Shown here piece by piece: positions 1 through 6,893 of a stretch of 8,354 nt of DNA (position 1 is its first letter; each line of letters starts with the position of its first letter). The DNA is taken from contig LOCH01000026.1 of NCBI GenBank assembly GCA_001516765.1, forward strand, positions 1 through 8,354. The letters are read 5' to 3'. A program made the position numbers and the translations under genes. This DNA comes from Vulcanisaeta sp. MG_3 (GTDB lineage: Archaea > Thermoproteota > Thermoprotei > Thermoproteales > Thermocladiaceae). Under the pieces are notes generated by a model. The model did no database searches, was not told the DNA's origin, and saw only the letters and a program-made list of their open reading frames with translations.

Positions 1-381
1 GCAAGGTTCTTATATAGGTTTGGTTTCCAGGGCTTGTTTATTGTACACATAGTTGTAGCGGCTATCTATGCCATAATTAACTTAGTACGATTACCACAGG
101 TCCTGCTTAATTATTACCAAGTTTCGGGAATTATTTGGTTAATTTGGTTAATGCTCTTTGGGTATGGCATGAGAAGGGCTACGAGGGATCTTTATAGGTT
201 AACTAATATTGTGAGTTTTGATATTGCGGAGGATGAGTGGAAGTGGACTGTTTATTTGCCTATAATAGGATGGTTAGCCTATTTATTTGCAGCATATAAT
301 ACATATAAAGGTTTTAAGGAGATGTTGTATTCCTTGAGTAAGTATAGTTTTATCTATGATAAGTTTACATATAGTCCTTAA
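1..381 (+). CDS. Membrane protein of unknown function, 5'-truncated by window edge
   Basis: The reading frame is open from the first base to a TAA stop, so the gene very probably starts outside the window. A TTG at 34 could serve as a start but nothing upstream supports it. The visible 126 or so codons encode three likely membrane helices: around FIVHIVVAAIYAIINLV, around GIIWLIWLMLFGYGM, and around VYLPIIGWLAYLFAAYN. A basic loop (RRATRDLYR) follows the second helix and an acidic/aromatic stretch (DIAEDEWKW) precedes the third. The C-terminal tail is rich in Tyr, Phe, Lys and Ser and is probably soluble. I do not recognise the family and assign no function. Its last 17 bp overlap the end of the convergent gene on the other strand, so the two transcripts are complementary at their 3' ends. 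Confidence 0.6.
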   Translation, partial: ARFLYRFGFQGLFIVHIVVAAIYAIINLVRLPQVLLNYYQVSGIIWLIWLMLFGYGMRRATRDLYRLTNIVSFDIAEDEWKWTVYLPIIGWLAYLFAAYNTYKGFKEMLYSLSKYSFIYDKFTYSP

Positions 382-703
382 GCCCTAACTTCTTAAGGTG
401 CTTATTTATTACGGAAGCCTGTTTATCGAGTTGCTTTGCCTCCTTAACAATATCCCTCTCCTTAATCTCCATGTTCCTTAAGTCGAGCAAGCACCTACCG
501 TCAGATGCCATCACGTGCGCATCACAAACCGCGTATTGACACTTGTAACCAATGCATGCACCGCCAAACAACGTGCATTGGGTAACGACCTTATTGCCCT
601 GCCTAACTATCTTTAGAGCCTTCTTTGCGCATCTGAGGTATTGGAAGTTGCACCAGGTACCGTCGCAGTACTTAACCTTTACCTGAACATTAGCCCTGGA
701 CAC
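365..703 (-). CDS. Small eight-cysteine protein, putative metal-binding, function unknown
   Basis: This 112-residue protein has cysteines at positions 13, 18, 25, 43, 50, 55, 60 and 71, and a histidine at 63, all in the first 71 residues. The spacing C-x4-C-x6-C and then C-x6-C-x4-C-x4-C-x10-C suggests two four-cysteine sites for zinc or an iron-sulfur cluster; disulfides are also possible, since they are common in hyperthermophile cytoplasm. The last 40 residues are charged and look helical (EIKERDIVKEAKQLDKQ). There is no signal peptide or membrane segment. The start is GTG at 703: an in-frame TAG lies 10-12 nt upstream, so the frame cannot extend. A GGGG stretch six bases before the GTG may act as ribosome binding site, and a good TATA box lies about 43 nt upstream. 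The family is not recognised; I infer a real gene from the promoter, the start context and the non-random cysteine pattern. Confidence 0.75.
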   Translation of the reverse strand: MSRANVQVKVKYCDGTWCNFQYLRCAKKALKIVRQGNKVVTQCTLFGGACIGYKCQYAVCDAHVMASDGRCLLDLRNMEIKERDIVKEAKQLDKQASVINKHLKKLGLKDYM

Positions 704-742
704 GTGAATCCCCTAACTCCTAAATAACCTAGTACACCCATC

Positions 743-758
743 ATATATAAGTTTTTCC
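743..758 (-). promoter_or_regulatory. BRE/TATA promoter of the eight-cysteine protein gene
   Basis: Read on the minus strand this is GGAAAAACTTATATAT: a purine-rich BRE-like element followed by a strong TATA box. Its centre is about 43 nt from the GTG at 703, which predicts transcription starting near 721 and a leader of about 18 nt containing the GGGG Shine-Dalgarno-like stretch. The gene therefore need not depend on read-through from the kinase gene, which ends about 15 bp further upstream. Confidence 0.6.
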
Positions 759-772
759 ATTGCATTAGTTAA

Positions 773-1732
773 TTATTTCAACCTACCCAGAACCTCCCTA
801 GCAAGTTTTGCATAGCCTAGGGATTCGAGGAAATCGATGACCTCACCAATCTTAGGCGATGACCTAGCACCTCTCCTGGTTACCTTGAGCGATGCGGCTG
901 CGTTTGCAAAGACCAACTTATCTATTGGGTCTAGGTCCAGTATAGTGGCTGTGACGTAAGCCGCCGCGAATGTGTCACCGGCGCCCGTGGTATCCACGGG
1001 AGATACCCTAAAGGCATCAGAGTACTTAACCTCGCCGTCCCTAAAGAGTAATGCGCCGCGTGCTCCCAACGTAACAACCAACTCCTTAACCCTAACCCTA
1101 CTCACTATATTCTCAGCAGCCCTAACGAAATTCTCTGAATGACCTAGCTCCCTAGCCTCGAAACTGTTCATAAACCATATATCAACACCATCAACAACAT
1201 CCTTAACAATATCAAGGCCCTTCCGTGCAAGCGGTGTTCCACCATCAACAGAGACCATTAAACCCATCGACTTAGCAATACGCTTAGCAACCTCAATAAT
1301 CTCGGTTCTACCGAGTGCTATATGCACGTGCGATACCTGATCGATGACATCCTTGGTAACGTCATCAGGCGTAAGCCCTAGGTTGGCACCAGTATATCTA
1401 ATCATTCTCTTTGACCCATCGAGACCAACAATCACTATTACGGTACCCGTTCTCTCATGACTTACACGTTTAATGAACCGTGTATCGACACCCTCGGACT
1501 CCATCTCCCTAATGAGCATTTCGCCGAATTGATCATTACCAACAGACCCAAGGAACCTAGAACCAAGCCCAAGCCTCGCTATGGCCACTGAGAAGTTGGC
1601 GGCAGAGCCACCACCGCCCATGTATGTTTCATAGGCGTCGATAGACTCATCAGGCCTTGGTATACCGTCCGTCTTTATGTAAATGTCGAGGTTTAAGTTG
1701 CCTATTGATAGTACTACGGCTCTATTATTCAC
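773..1732 (-). CDS. PfkB/ribokinase-family carbohydrate or nucleoside kinase
   Basis: A cytoplasmic kinase that transfers phosphate from ATP (or another nucleotide) to a sugar or nucleoside hydroxyl. At 319 residues it is the usual length. The first PfkB signature is GGGGSAANFSVAIARLG (residues 39-55); the N-terminal GNLNLDIYI with a nearby Asp (D28) fits the substrate pocket. The second signature, DTTGAGDTFAAAYV (247-260), holds the anion-hole GAGD, with D253 as the expected catalytic base. TLGARGALL (221-229) fits the nucleotide-binding region. Substrate cannot be fixed by eye: ribokinase, 2-keto-3-deoxygluconate kinase, archaeal nucleoside kinase and PfkB phosphofructokinase all share these motifs. 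The GTG start lies 25 nt downstream of a TATA-like octamer, suggesting a leaderless mRNA. The gene is divergent from the coiled-coil protein gene across a very short spacer. Confidence 0.92.
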   Translation of the reverse strand: MNNRAVVLSIGNLNLDIYIKTDGIPRPDESIDAYETYMGGGGSAANFSVAIARLGLGSRFLGSVGNDQFGEMLIREMESEGVDTRFIKRVSHERTGTVIVIVGLDGSKRMIRYTGANLGLTPDDVTKDVIDQVSHVHIALGRTEIIEVAKRIAKSMGLMVSVDGGTPLARKGLDIVKDVVDGVDIWFMNSFEARELGHSENFVRAAENIVSRVRVKELVVTLGARGALLFRDGEVKYSDAFRVSPVDTTGAGDTFAAAYVTATILDLDPIDKLVFANAAASLKVTRRGARSSPKIGEVIDFLESLGYAKLAREVLGRLK

Positions 1733-1739
1733 GCGTAGC

Positions 1740-1748
1740 TTTATTAAT
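1740..1748 (+). promoter_or_regulatory. TATA box of the coiled-coil protein gene
   Basis: TTTATTAAT, centred about 26 nt before the GTG at 1770 and about 20 nt before the TTG at 1764. The usual TATA-to-start distance favours GTG 1770 as a leaderless start. The box lies only 8 bp from the start codon of the divergent kinase gene, so initiation complexes on the two strands would overlap. Confidence 0.5.
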
Positions 1749-1752
1749 CGGG

Positions 1753-1761
1753 TTTATTAAT
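1753..1761 (-). promoter_or_regulatory. TATA box of the PfkB kinase gene
   Basis: On the minus strand this reads ATTAATAAA, preceded by an A-rich BRE-like stretch (CAAAA). The centre of the octamer is about 25 nt from the GTG at 1732, the distance expected if transcription begins at the start codon. It is the second copy of a 9-mer whose first copy (1740-1748) serves the gene on the other strand. Confidence 0.5.
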
Positions 1762-1769
1762 TTTTGACT

Positions 1770-2312
1770 GTGGGTAGTCCTGGCATTGACGTAAAGAAAT
1801 TACTTGAGTTGAGGGATAGGCTTGAGGGTAGGATTAAGGAGCTCCAGGATGAGCTTAACCTCCTCAATGAGATTAAGGAAGTCCTTGATGGTGTAATTAG
1901 GTCACAATCAATAGTGCCAGCCACGGAGTTGGTGGCTAAGCCGCAGGACTTGGGCAGGCTTGTTGAGACTAGAGAAATTAGGTCTAGGGTTGGTAATGAG
2001 TTGTTGGGTACCGTCGAGATTTACGAGGGCGGCGTCAGTATAAAACCTGTGAAACCGTTTAACAAGGATAATTCAGCATTTAGAAGGTTCTTTAGGGATA
2101 AAATACTCGAGGGATTTAAACAGGAGGATGATAAGTTGGTCAAGGATGGGCAGTTGAGGAGGGAGGAGGCCTTTAGTTACGAGATCAGGCTAGATGGTGA
2201 TAATGTCGTTGGTATAGTGATTAGGAATTATAGGTCTGATGAGAGGCTTAGGGAGATAATTAGGGCTATTAGGTGGACGCTTGAACGCGTTTTGAAGGAG
2301 GAGGCGGAATAA
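1770..2312 (+). CDS. Coiled-coil protein of unknown function, probably crenarchaeal
   Basis: A soluble protein of 180 residues from GTG 1770; a TTG at 1764 would add two residues but is too close to the TATA box. Residues about 5-45 form a strong heptad-like coiled coil (LLELRDRLEGRIKELQDEL and onward), suggesting a dimer. A short linker follows, then an alpha/beta domain with strands around TVEIYEGGVSIKP and EAFSYEIRLDGDNVVGIVIRNY, ending in a charged helix (EIIRAIRWTLERVLKEE). No DNA-binding helix-turn-helix, catalytic motif, cysteine or membrane segment is visible. The composition is highly charged, as in hyperthermophile proteins. It ends 5 bp from the end of the convergent DNA ligase gene. 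I do not recognise a named family, and neither neighbour makes a convincing functional partner. Confidence 0.8.
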   Translation: MGSPGIDVKKLLELRDRLEGRIKELQDELNLLNEIKEVLDGVIRSQSIVPATELVAKPQDLGRLVETREIRSRVGNELLGTVEIYEGGVSIKPVKPFNKDNSAFRRFFRDKILEGFKQEDDKLVKDGQLRREEAFSYEIRLDGDNVVGIVIRNYRSDERLREIIRAIRWTLERVLKEEAE

Positions 2313-2317
2313 GTTCA

Positions 2318-4141
2318 TCATGGATTAGCTGACTCCTCAATCTTAACCTTCTTCTGCTCCTTATACATTTCAAGTATCTCACCAACCGTTGTTGCCTGTT
2401 CAGGCGATTTATCAGTCCTATAACGACCTGTGAATCTCGGGAATCTTATGGCCAAGCCCACATCAGGCCTTATGGAACCCATGCAGCAGGTGTGCAGTGG
2501 GCTGAGTGTTATCTCTGCACCGATTATCTCAAGTACAACGGCAGGTACAAACCACACGTCAGGCTCCATCTTCGAAACAACCCTGGGATGCCTATGCGGT
2601 ATCCTGTACTGATCAAGCAACTGCCTTAACTTAACCAGGTCCTCGTCTGTAAAGCCGCTACCGACCTTACTGACTGTATAGAATTGGTCAGTCTTTGGAT
2701 CGTAGGCTGCTATTAGGAGTGCGCCGTAGGTTCCAGCCCTCTTCCCACGCCCCCAGAATGCACCAACAACCACCAGGTCTAGGGTGTCTGTTAACTCGCT
2801 TCTGTAATCACGCTTATACTTTATCCACAACCAACCCCTGGCACCCATCTCGTATATCGAGTCAGCCTTTATGGACTTGCACATGACTCCCTCGCAACCA
2901 TCACTTATGGCCTCATGGAAGAACTTATCCAGCTCCTCGGCATTATTAATCACTCTCCATGTGGCTAGATGAACATAATCACTAGGCTTGAGTATCTCGA
3001 GGAGTTTCCTCTTCCTATCGATGAGAGGTAGGTTCGTTAGGTCCTGGCCATCTACGTACATTAAATCAAATAGGAATATGTTGACTGGGTACTCCTTCAT
3101 GGCCTCCTTAACATCATGCTTCCTCTTCCTATGCATCAATTCCTGGAACGGTCTAAACTCCCCAGTGTCTGGATCAATTGCTACTATTTCACCCTCTATT
3201 ATGTACTCCCTAGCATCTATTGCCTCCTTAACATACTCAGCCACATCAGGGTATGCGTAGGTTATGTTCTCAAGCCTCCTACTGAATATCTTAACCTCAC
3301 CATCCCTTGTCTTATGTATCTGGGCTCTCTCACCATCGTATTTATACTCAACCATAGCGATGCCACCCAACTTAGCCAATATCTCGGCCGCCGTACTCAA
3401 CCTCTCAGCTAGCATTGGTTGTATCGGTACACCGGGCGTAACGTGTATCTTATCCAACGCCGCCTGACCGCCCTGGGCGATTAGCTTGGCTATGTAACCA
3501 AGGTCTGGGTATATGTGGTAAGCCCTCTCCAGTCCATCCCTAGAAACCTTGTAGGCATCGGATAAGGCATCGAGTATTGTCATGTCGGCAACCCCAAGCC
3601 TCAACCTACCAACAACAAACCTAGCGATGTACTTAGCCTCCTCAGGCTTTGCCTGGGAGAATAGGTAGGTCAATAACTTAACCTTCGTGTCCTGGGCACC
3701 CTCACCGCTTGCCTTGGCTATGGACATGAGAGTATCGTAAACCTTACCCATCGTTAATTCCTCACCACCCCCACCGCCGAGGAACTCAAGTATTGATTTA
3801 CCACCGCCCTGTTGCGTCTTCGTACTCATAATCCTCCTAGCCGTCTCACCAACATCACCAAGCCTCTTGTATAAGTCCTCAACCTGCTTTACAGGGGCGC
3901 CTGAGGCGTTTGATAATGCCTTAAACGTTAATTTCTCAGCAACCCCAAGCTCCACACCTTCCCAGTCAGGCCTTAATTGGCCGAGTATGAAGTAGATGAC
4001 TTTATCAATAACGTTTGGTGGCGTCTTCTTCAATAGGGAGGATAATAACCTGGACATCACGGTCCTCTGGGTTGTTGCCTCAATACTCTCCAGTACTTTA
4101 ACAACCTCCATGAACTTAATGTCAGCACTACTCATACTCAC
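2318..4141 (-). CDS. lig: ATP-dependent DNA ligase (archaeal type I)
   Basis: Seals nicks in duplex DNA during Okazaki fragment joining and repair through a covalent ligase-AMP intermediate. At 607 residues it is the normal archaeal length, with an N-terminal DNA-binding domain, an adenylation domain and an OB-fold. Motif I is EYKYDGER with catalytic K267; then FSRR (286-289), motif [11 protein letters not shown] (316-323), motif IIIa [10 protein letters not shown] (356-365), motif IV EGVMCKS (417-423), motif [11 protein letters not shown] (437-446). The C-terminal motif VI region contains RFPRF and the DKSPEQATT tail. All key residues are present, so it should be active; cofactor choice among nucleotides cannot be read off. 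A glycine-rich insert sits at about 112-126. The GTG start lies 25 nt after a TATA octamer (leaderless); an ATG six bases inside is the alternative. It is divergent from the SHMT gene. Confidence 0.97.
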   Translation of the reverse strand: MSMSSADIKFMEVVKVLESIEATTQRTVMSRLLSSLLKKTPPNVIDKVIYFILGQLRPDWEGVELGVAEKLTFKALSNASGAPVKQVEDLYKRLGDVGETARRIMSTKTQQGGGKSILEFLGGGGGEELTMGKVYDTLMSIAKASGEGAQDTKVKLLTYLFSQAKPEEAKYIARFVVGRLRLGVADMTILDALSDAYKVSRDGLERAYHIYPDLGYIAKLIAQGGQAALDKIHVTPGVPIQPMLAERLSTAAEILAKLGGIAMVEYKYDGERAQIHKTRDGEVKIFSRRLENITYAYPDVAEYVKEAIDAREYIIEGEIVAIDPDTGEFRPFQELMHRKRKHDVKEAMKEYPVNIFLFDLMYVDGQDLTNLPLIDRKRKLLEILKPSDYVHLATWRVINNAEELDKFFHEAISDGCEGVMCKSIKADSIYEMGARGWLWIKYKRDYRSELTDTLDLVVVGAFWGRGKRAGTYGALLIAAYDPKTDQFYTVSKVGSGFTDEDLVKLRQLLDQYRIPHRHPRVVSKMEPDVWFVPAVVLEIIGAEITLSPLHTCCMGSIRPDVGLAIRFPRFTGRYRTDKSPEQATTVGEILEMYKEQKKVKIEESANP

Positions 4142-4160
4142 TCAATACCTATTAGCCCCT

Positions 4161-4170
4161 AGTTAATAAA
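4161..4170 (-). promoter_or_regulatory. TATA box of the DNA ligase gene
   Basis: On the minus strand this reads TTTATTAACT, preceded by GGAA. Its centre is about 25 nt from the GTG at 4141, predicting a leaderless message, or a 6-nt leader if ATG 4135 is used. Confidence 0.55.
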
Positions 4171-4190
4171 TTCCTTTATGCACATAATAC

Positions 4191-4205
4191 ATGGGTACTA
4201 CCCAT
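4191..4205. promoter_or_regulatory. 15-bp palindrome, candidate operator between ligase and SHMT genes
   Basis: ATGGGTACTACCCAT is a perfect inverted repeat with 7-bp arms around one central base. It lies in the 108- to 120-bp divergent spacer. Its centre (4198) is 57 bp from the ligase GTG and 64 bp from the preferred SHMT ATG, just upstream of both TATA boxes. That is the geometry of a binding site for a dimeric regulator acting on one or both promoters. The palindrome is seen directly; the regulatory role is inference. Confidence 0.45.
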
Positions 4206-4232
4206 AATTACAGTTATAGGCTACATTAAAAC

Positions 4233-4240
4233 TTAATAAT
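4233..4240 (+). promoter_or_regulatory. TATA box of the SHMT gene
   Basis: TTAATAAT, preceded by an AAAAC BRE-like stretch, is centred about 25 nt before ATG 4262 but only about 13 nt before ATG 4250. The spacing supports ATG 4262 as a leaderless start. A weaker AT-rich stretch (CATTAAAA, near 4223-4230) would fit ATG 4250 instead. Confidence 0.45.
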
Positions 4241-4261
4241 GCAACCACTATGGGGCTTCTA

Positions 4262-5557
4262 ATGTCAATAAACCCGGACTCCATACTGAATGATGTACTG
4301 GATATCGTTAGAGCACATAATAGGTGGCGCCGTCTCGAAACAATAAACCTAATCGCGAGCGAGAACGTGATGTCCCCCCTAGCCGAGTACCTCTATATAA
4401 ACGATATGGAGGGTAGGTATGCGGAGGGTACGTTGGGTAGTAGGTATTATCAAGGCGTTAAGTTCATCGACAAGCTTGAGGGCGTAGTTACGGAATTAAT
4501 GAAATCCTTGTTCAATTCAAAGTATGCAGACGTTAGGCCAATATCCGGTACCATAGCCAACATGGCTGTGTACGCTGCATTAACACAACCAGGTGACACG
4601 ATATTTTCAATACCCATAGGTGCTGGCTCGCACATAAGCCATAGGGTCACGGGAGCCCCTGGTATCTTGAAGTTGAAGGTGGTCAACCTACCGTGGGATA
4701 ATGAGGAGTTTAATGTGGATGTTGACGCAAGTATTAAATTAATTAAGGAAAATAAACCGAAAATAGTAATACTAGGTGGTTCGGTATATCTATTTCCGCA
4801 TCCCATTAAGGAGCTCCTTGATGCGGTGCATGAGGTTGGTGGTTATTTAATGCATGATTCAGCCCACGTACTGGGTCTCATAGCAGGTAGGGCATTCCCA
4901 AACCCACTTGATTTAGGTGCTGATTTAATGACATCATCAACGCACAAGACCTTCCCAGGACCTCAGGGCGGTGTTGTGTTTACGAATAATGAGGAATTAT
5001 TCAAACAGGTACAGAAAGCGGTCTTTCCCGGCTTAACATCCAACTACCATCACCATAGGTATGCTGCCACGGCAATAACCGCTATAGAGATGATGAAGTT
5101 CGGCGAAGCCTATGCAAAGCAGGTAGTCAGCAATGCCAAGGCACTAGCGGAGGAGTTGCACGCACTCGGCTTCAGCGTTGTAGCCGAGAAGAAGGGATTC
5201 ACGAAGACCCACCAGGTTCTTGTCGACGTATCAAAGTTGGGTGGCGGTGCTAAGGCTGCTGTGAGGCTTGAGGAGGCTAACATAATAGTTAGCAAGAGTG
5301 CACTGCCCTGGGACAAGGCGTTTAGGGAGGAGGTTGGTGGTTTAAGGCTTGGTGTTCAGGAGATGACTAGGTTTGGCATGGGTAAGGATGAGATGAAGGC
5401 TATTGCGGAGTTCATGTTCAGGGTTTTAGTTAAGGGTGAGGATGCGGCTAACGTGAGGAGGGAGGTTATGGAATTTAGGAGGGAATTCACCACGGTTAGG
5501 TATGGATTAACCCCAGAGGATCTCGGTATAGGGCAGTCAATAAAGATGATAATGTAA
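4262..5557 (+). CDS. glyA: Serine hydroxymethyltransferase, archaeal type
   Basis: A cytoplasmic PLP enzyme that interconverts serine and glycine and passes the one-carbon unit to a pterin carrier; in archaea this may be tetrahydrofolate or a methanopterin-type carrier, which cannot be told from the sequence. From ATG 4262 it has 431 residues, normal for the archaeal group; ATG 4250 would add four. The N-terminus has NLIASEN and the substrate-binding GRYAEG with YYQG nearby. The PLP site is [14 protein letters not shown], with the Schiff-base lysine preceded by the conserved His, and MHDSAHVLG supplies the Asp that contacts the pyridine nitrogen. The C-terminal domain carries the conserved arginine in [15 protein letters not shown]. 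All catalytic positions are intact. It is divergent from DNA ligase and ends 9 bp before the convergent rps4e end. Confidence 0.96.
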   Translation: MSINPDSILNDVLDIVRAHNRWRRLETINLIASENVMSPLAEYLYINDMEGRYAEGTLGSRYYQGVKFIDKLEGVVTELMKSLFNSKYADVRPISGTIANMAVYAALTQPGDTIFSIPIGAGSHISHRVTGAPGILKLKVVNLPWDNEEFNVDVDASIKLIKENKPKIVILGGSVYLFPHPIKELLDAVHEVGGYLMHDSAHVLGLIAGRAFPNPLDLGADLMTSSTHKTFPGPQGGVVFTNNEELFKQVQKAVFPGLTSNYHHHRYAATAITAIEMMKFGEAYAKQVVSNAKALAEELHALGFSVVAEKKGFTKTHQVLVDVSKLGGGAKAAVRLEEANIIVSKSALPWDKAFREEVGGLRLGVQEMTRFGMGKDEMKAIAEFMFRVLVKGEDAANVRREVMEFRREFTTVRYGLTPEDLGIGQSIKMIM

Positions 5558-5566
5558 AATTATAAT

Positions 5567-6319
5567 TCACTGACCCTGAACCTGGGTAGTTTCTTTAGGG
5601 GGTGTGATTGTCACAAGGGGCTTTTCTCGACCTATCACAAATAAATAATCAATTATTGTCCTTACCTCCTTACCATCCTCAGTGACTATAACCGCAGTGC
5701 CCATTCTCCTAATGTGCGTTTGTATAATCTCTGTTATCTTCCCATAATAACCAACGTTTCTCCCATCAACCACAAGCCCCAGGGCACCCACCTCAAGCCT
5801 TACTGAGTCCAAAACCCTATTTTCCTCAAGATCCACCAAGACCGAGTCTAATGTCGAGTACTTACTGCCTTCCTCATAGGGTAATTGTATGTTCCTACCA
5901 TCATGCAGATTAAGTTGTATCTGGCCTCCCTTAACCATGGTCTTATTCTCAATCCTACAAAGCTTATACCTAGCCTCCTCCTTACCAATGGGTATTGGCC
6001 AAAGGAACTTCGTTGGATGCGGCACCATCCTGTAAACCTCGCCCGTCGGCACAATCTCGATAACGTCCATTAAACCCACCGGGAACTTGTAATTCCTCCT
6101 AACAACACCATCAACCTTAATCAAGCCCTTACCAATCACGTACCTAGCCTCCCTAAGCGTCTTAGCGTACCTCAACACATCCCTAACCAATATCGCCAAG
6201 GGTAGTGATGAACCTAGGGGATGAGGCCCAGGGCTGGGTCTAACGGCCCAGGTAGCCTCCTTCGTAGATATTGGCCACCACTCAGGTGCTTGATAACGCC
6301 TAAGGTGTCTTCTCGGCAT
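5567..6319 (-). CDS. rps4e: 30S ribosomal protein S4e
   Basis: A protein of the archaeal/eukaryotic small ribosomal subunit that binds 16S rRNA; bacteria lack it. At 250 residues it is of normal length with a slightly long C-terminal tail. The N-terminus MPRRHLRRYQAPEWWPI matches the family pattern. An S4-type RNA-binding region lies at about 40-90 (LREARYVIGKGLIKVDG), then the S4e central domain to about 170, then a KOW-like segment around GALGLVVDGRNVGYYGKI (178-195). It is the second gene of a two-gene operon, 25 nt after the rpl24 stop, with ATG preceded by GGTGAT, a good match to the archaeal anti-Shine-Dalgarno. The usual downstream neighbour rpl5 is absent; the gene instead faces the end of the SHMT gene. 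Confidence 0.97.
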   Translation of the reverse strand: MPRRHLRRYQAPEWWPISTKEATWAVRPSPGPHPLGSSLPLAILVRDVLRYAKTLREARYVIGKGLIKVDGVVRRNYKFPVGLMDVIEIVPTGEVYRMVPHPTKFLWPIPIGKEEARYKLCRIENKTMVKGGQIQLNLHDGRNIQLPYEEGSKYSTLDSVLVDLEENRVLDSVRLEVGALGLVVDGRNVGYYGKITEIIQTHIRRMGTAVIVTEDGKEVRTIIDYLFVIGREKPLVTITPPKETTQVQGQ

Positions 6320-6324
6320 TGATC

Positions 6325-6330
6325 ATCACC
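6325..6330 (-). promoter_or_regulatory. Shine-Dalgarno site of rps4e
   Basis: On the minus strand this reads GGTGAT, five bases before the ATG at 6319. It complements the AUCACC 3' end typical of archaeal 16S rRNA. It contrasts with the apparent leaderless starts at the first genes of transcripts in this window. Confidence 0.75.
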
Positions 6331-6344
6331 GTGGCTACCCCTTA

Positions 6345-6854
6345 TTAAAGGCTTTTCTCATTTTCTACTCCCTGCCCACTACTCCGTTGCTCGTTACCAC
6401 CCTGACCAACAACAATAACCTCAGGCTTACGAACAGCCCTGGCCTCCTTAGCCTCCTCAAGCCTCTTGAGGTACTCCTCGCGTTGTTTCCTAGCCCTCTC
6501 AATAGCCTCAAGCCTCCTCTTATCGCTCGTGTCCAGCTCAACAATCATTACCTTAGATGGGTGTATTGGGTAGTAAACGGTTTCACCGCTCGGTTTCTTT
6601 GAGGTGGCTCCCTCAACGTATATCCTCATCCTCCTTAAATCAACCTCAGTAACCTTACCCCTAACACCCTTGAAATCACCCCTCAGTATGAGAACCGTGT
6701 CACCCTTTCTAACAGGCAGTCTCTTAATACCATACTGCCTCTGCAAATCCTCACTAAGCCTAGCCGTCAACAGCCTATGCCTAGCATGGAGTGGCGCATT
6801 ATACAGCGCCTTCCTCTGCTTCCTAGGCTGCCTAGACCTTGTTAATGTAACCAT
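6345..6854 (-). CDS. rpl24: 50S ribosomal protein L24 (uL24)
   Basis: An rRNA-binding assembly protein of the large subunit. From ATG 6854 it has 169 residues and begins [20 protein letters not shown], matching archaeal L24 N-termini. A GTG at 6872 would add six residues (MSWVSC), but it lies only about 12 nt from the TATA box centre, so it is unlikely to be in the transcript. The KOW domain spans about 47-82 ([21 protein letters not shown]). A charged helical extension follows ([21 protein letters not shown]), then a Gly/Gln/Ser/Glu-rich tail, making the protein longer than typical archaeal L24 of about 120-135 residues. It heads an operon with rps4e, an order conserved from the archaeal spc cluster, but the upstream rpl14 is missing and the upstream neighbour is a tnpB gene on the other strand. 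Confidence 0.95.
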   Translation of the reverse strand: MVTLTRSRQPRKQRKALYNAPLHARHRLLTARLSEDLQRQYGIKRLPVRKGDTVLILRGDFKGVRGKVTEVDLRRMRIYVEGATSKKPSGETVYYPIHPSKVMIVELDTSDKRRLEAIERARKQREEYLKRLEEAKEARAVRKPEVIVVGQGGNEQRSSGQGVENEKSL

Positions 6855-6879
6855 GCAAGAAACCCATGACACTAATTCA

Positions 6880-6893
6880 CTTAAAAAGTTTAG
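6880..6893 (-). promoter_or_regulatory. BRE/TATA promoter of the rpl24-rps4e operon
   Basis: On the minus strand this reads CTAAACTTTTTAAG, a BRE-like CTAAA next to a TTTTTAA box A. The centre is about 30 nt from ATG 6854, predicting a leader of about 5 nt or none. It rules against the upstream GTG start. Confidence 0.6.

Noticed and set aside
34..36. TTG as the start of the left-edge membrane protein
   Set aside because: The frame is open to base 1 without a stop and there is no promoter or ribosome binding site before the TTG; a truncated gene is the simpler reading.
1086..1100. Telomere-like TTAACCCTAACCCTA
   Set aside because: It lies in the kinase gene and simply encodes Val-Arg-Val-Arg-Val; two repeats are not an array.
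4450..4806. 118-codon open frame on minus within the SHMT gene
   Set aside because: It is an antisense shadow of a conserved gene, with no start signals and a protein of no recognisable character. The same applies to antisense frames in the ligase (2430-3467), rps4e (5885-6073), rpl24 (6387-6969) and tnpB (7603-7986).
6274..6329. C/D-box sRNA: GTGATGA on minus followed by CTGA about 45 nt later
   Set aside because: The C-box match is the rps4e Shine-Dalgarno region and the CTGA is inside the rps4e coding sequence; no internal D'/C' pair or terminal stem is visible.
6855..6872. GTG 6872 as rpl24 start
   Set aside because: It lies about 12 nt from the TATA box centre, upstream of the predicted transcription start, while ATG 6854 gives the family's usual N-terminus.
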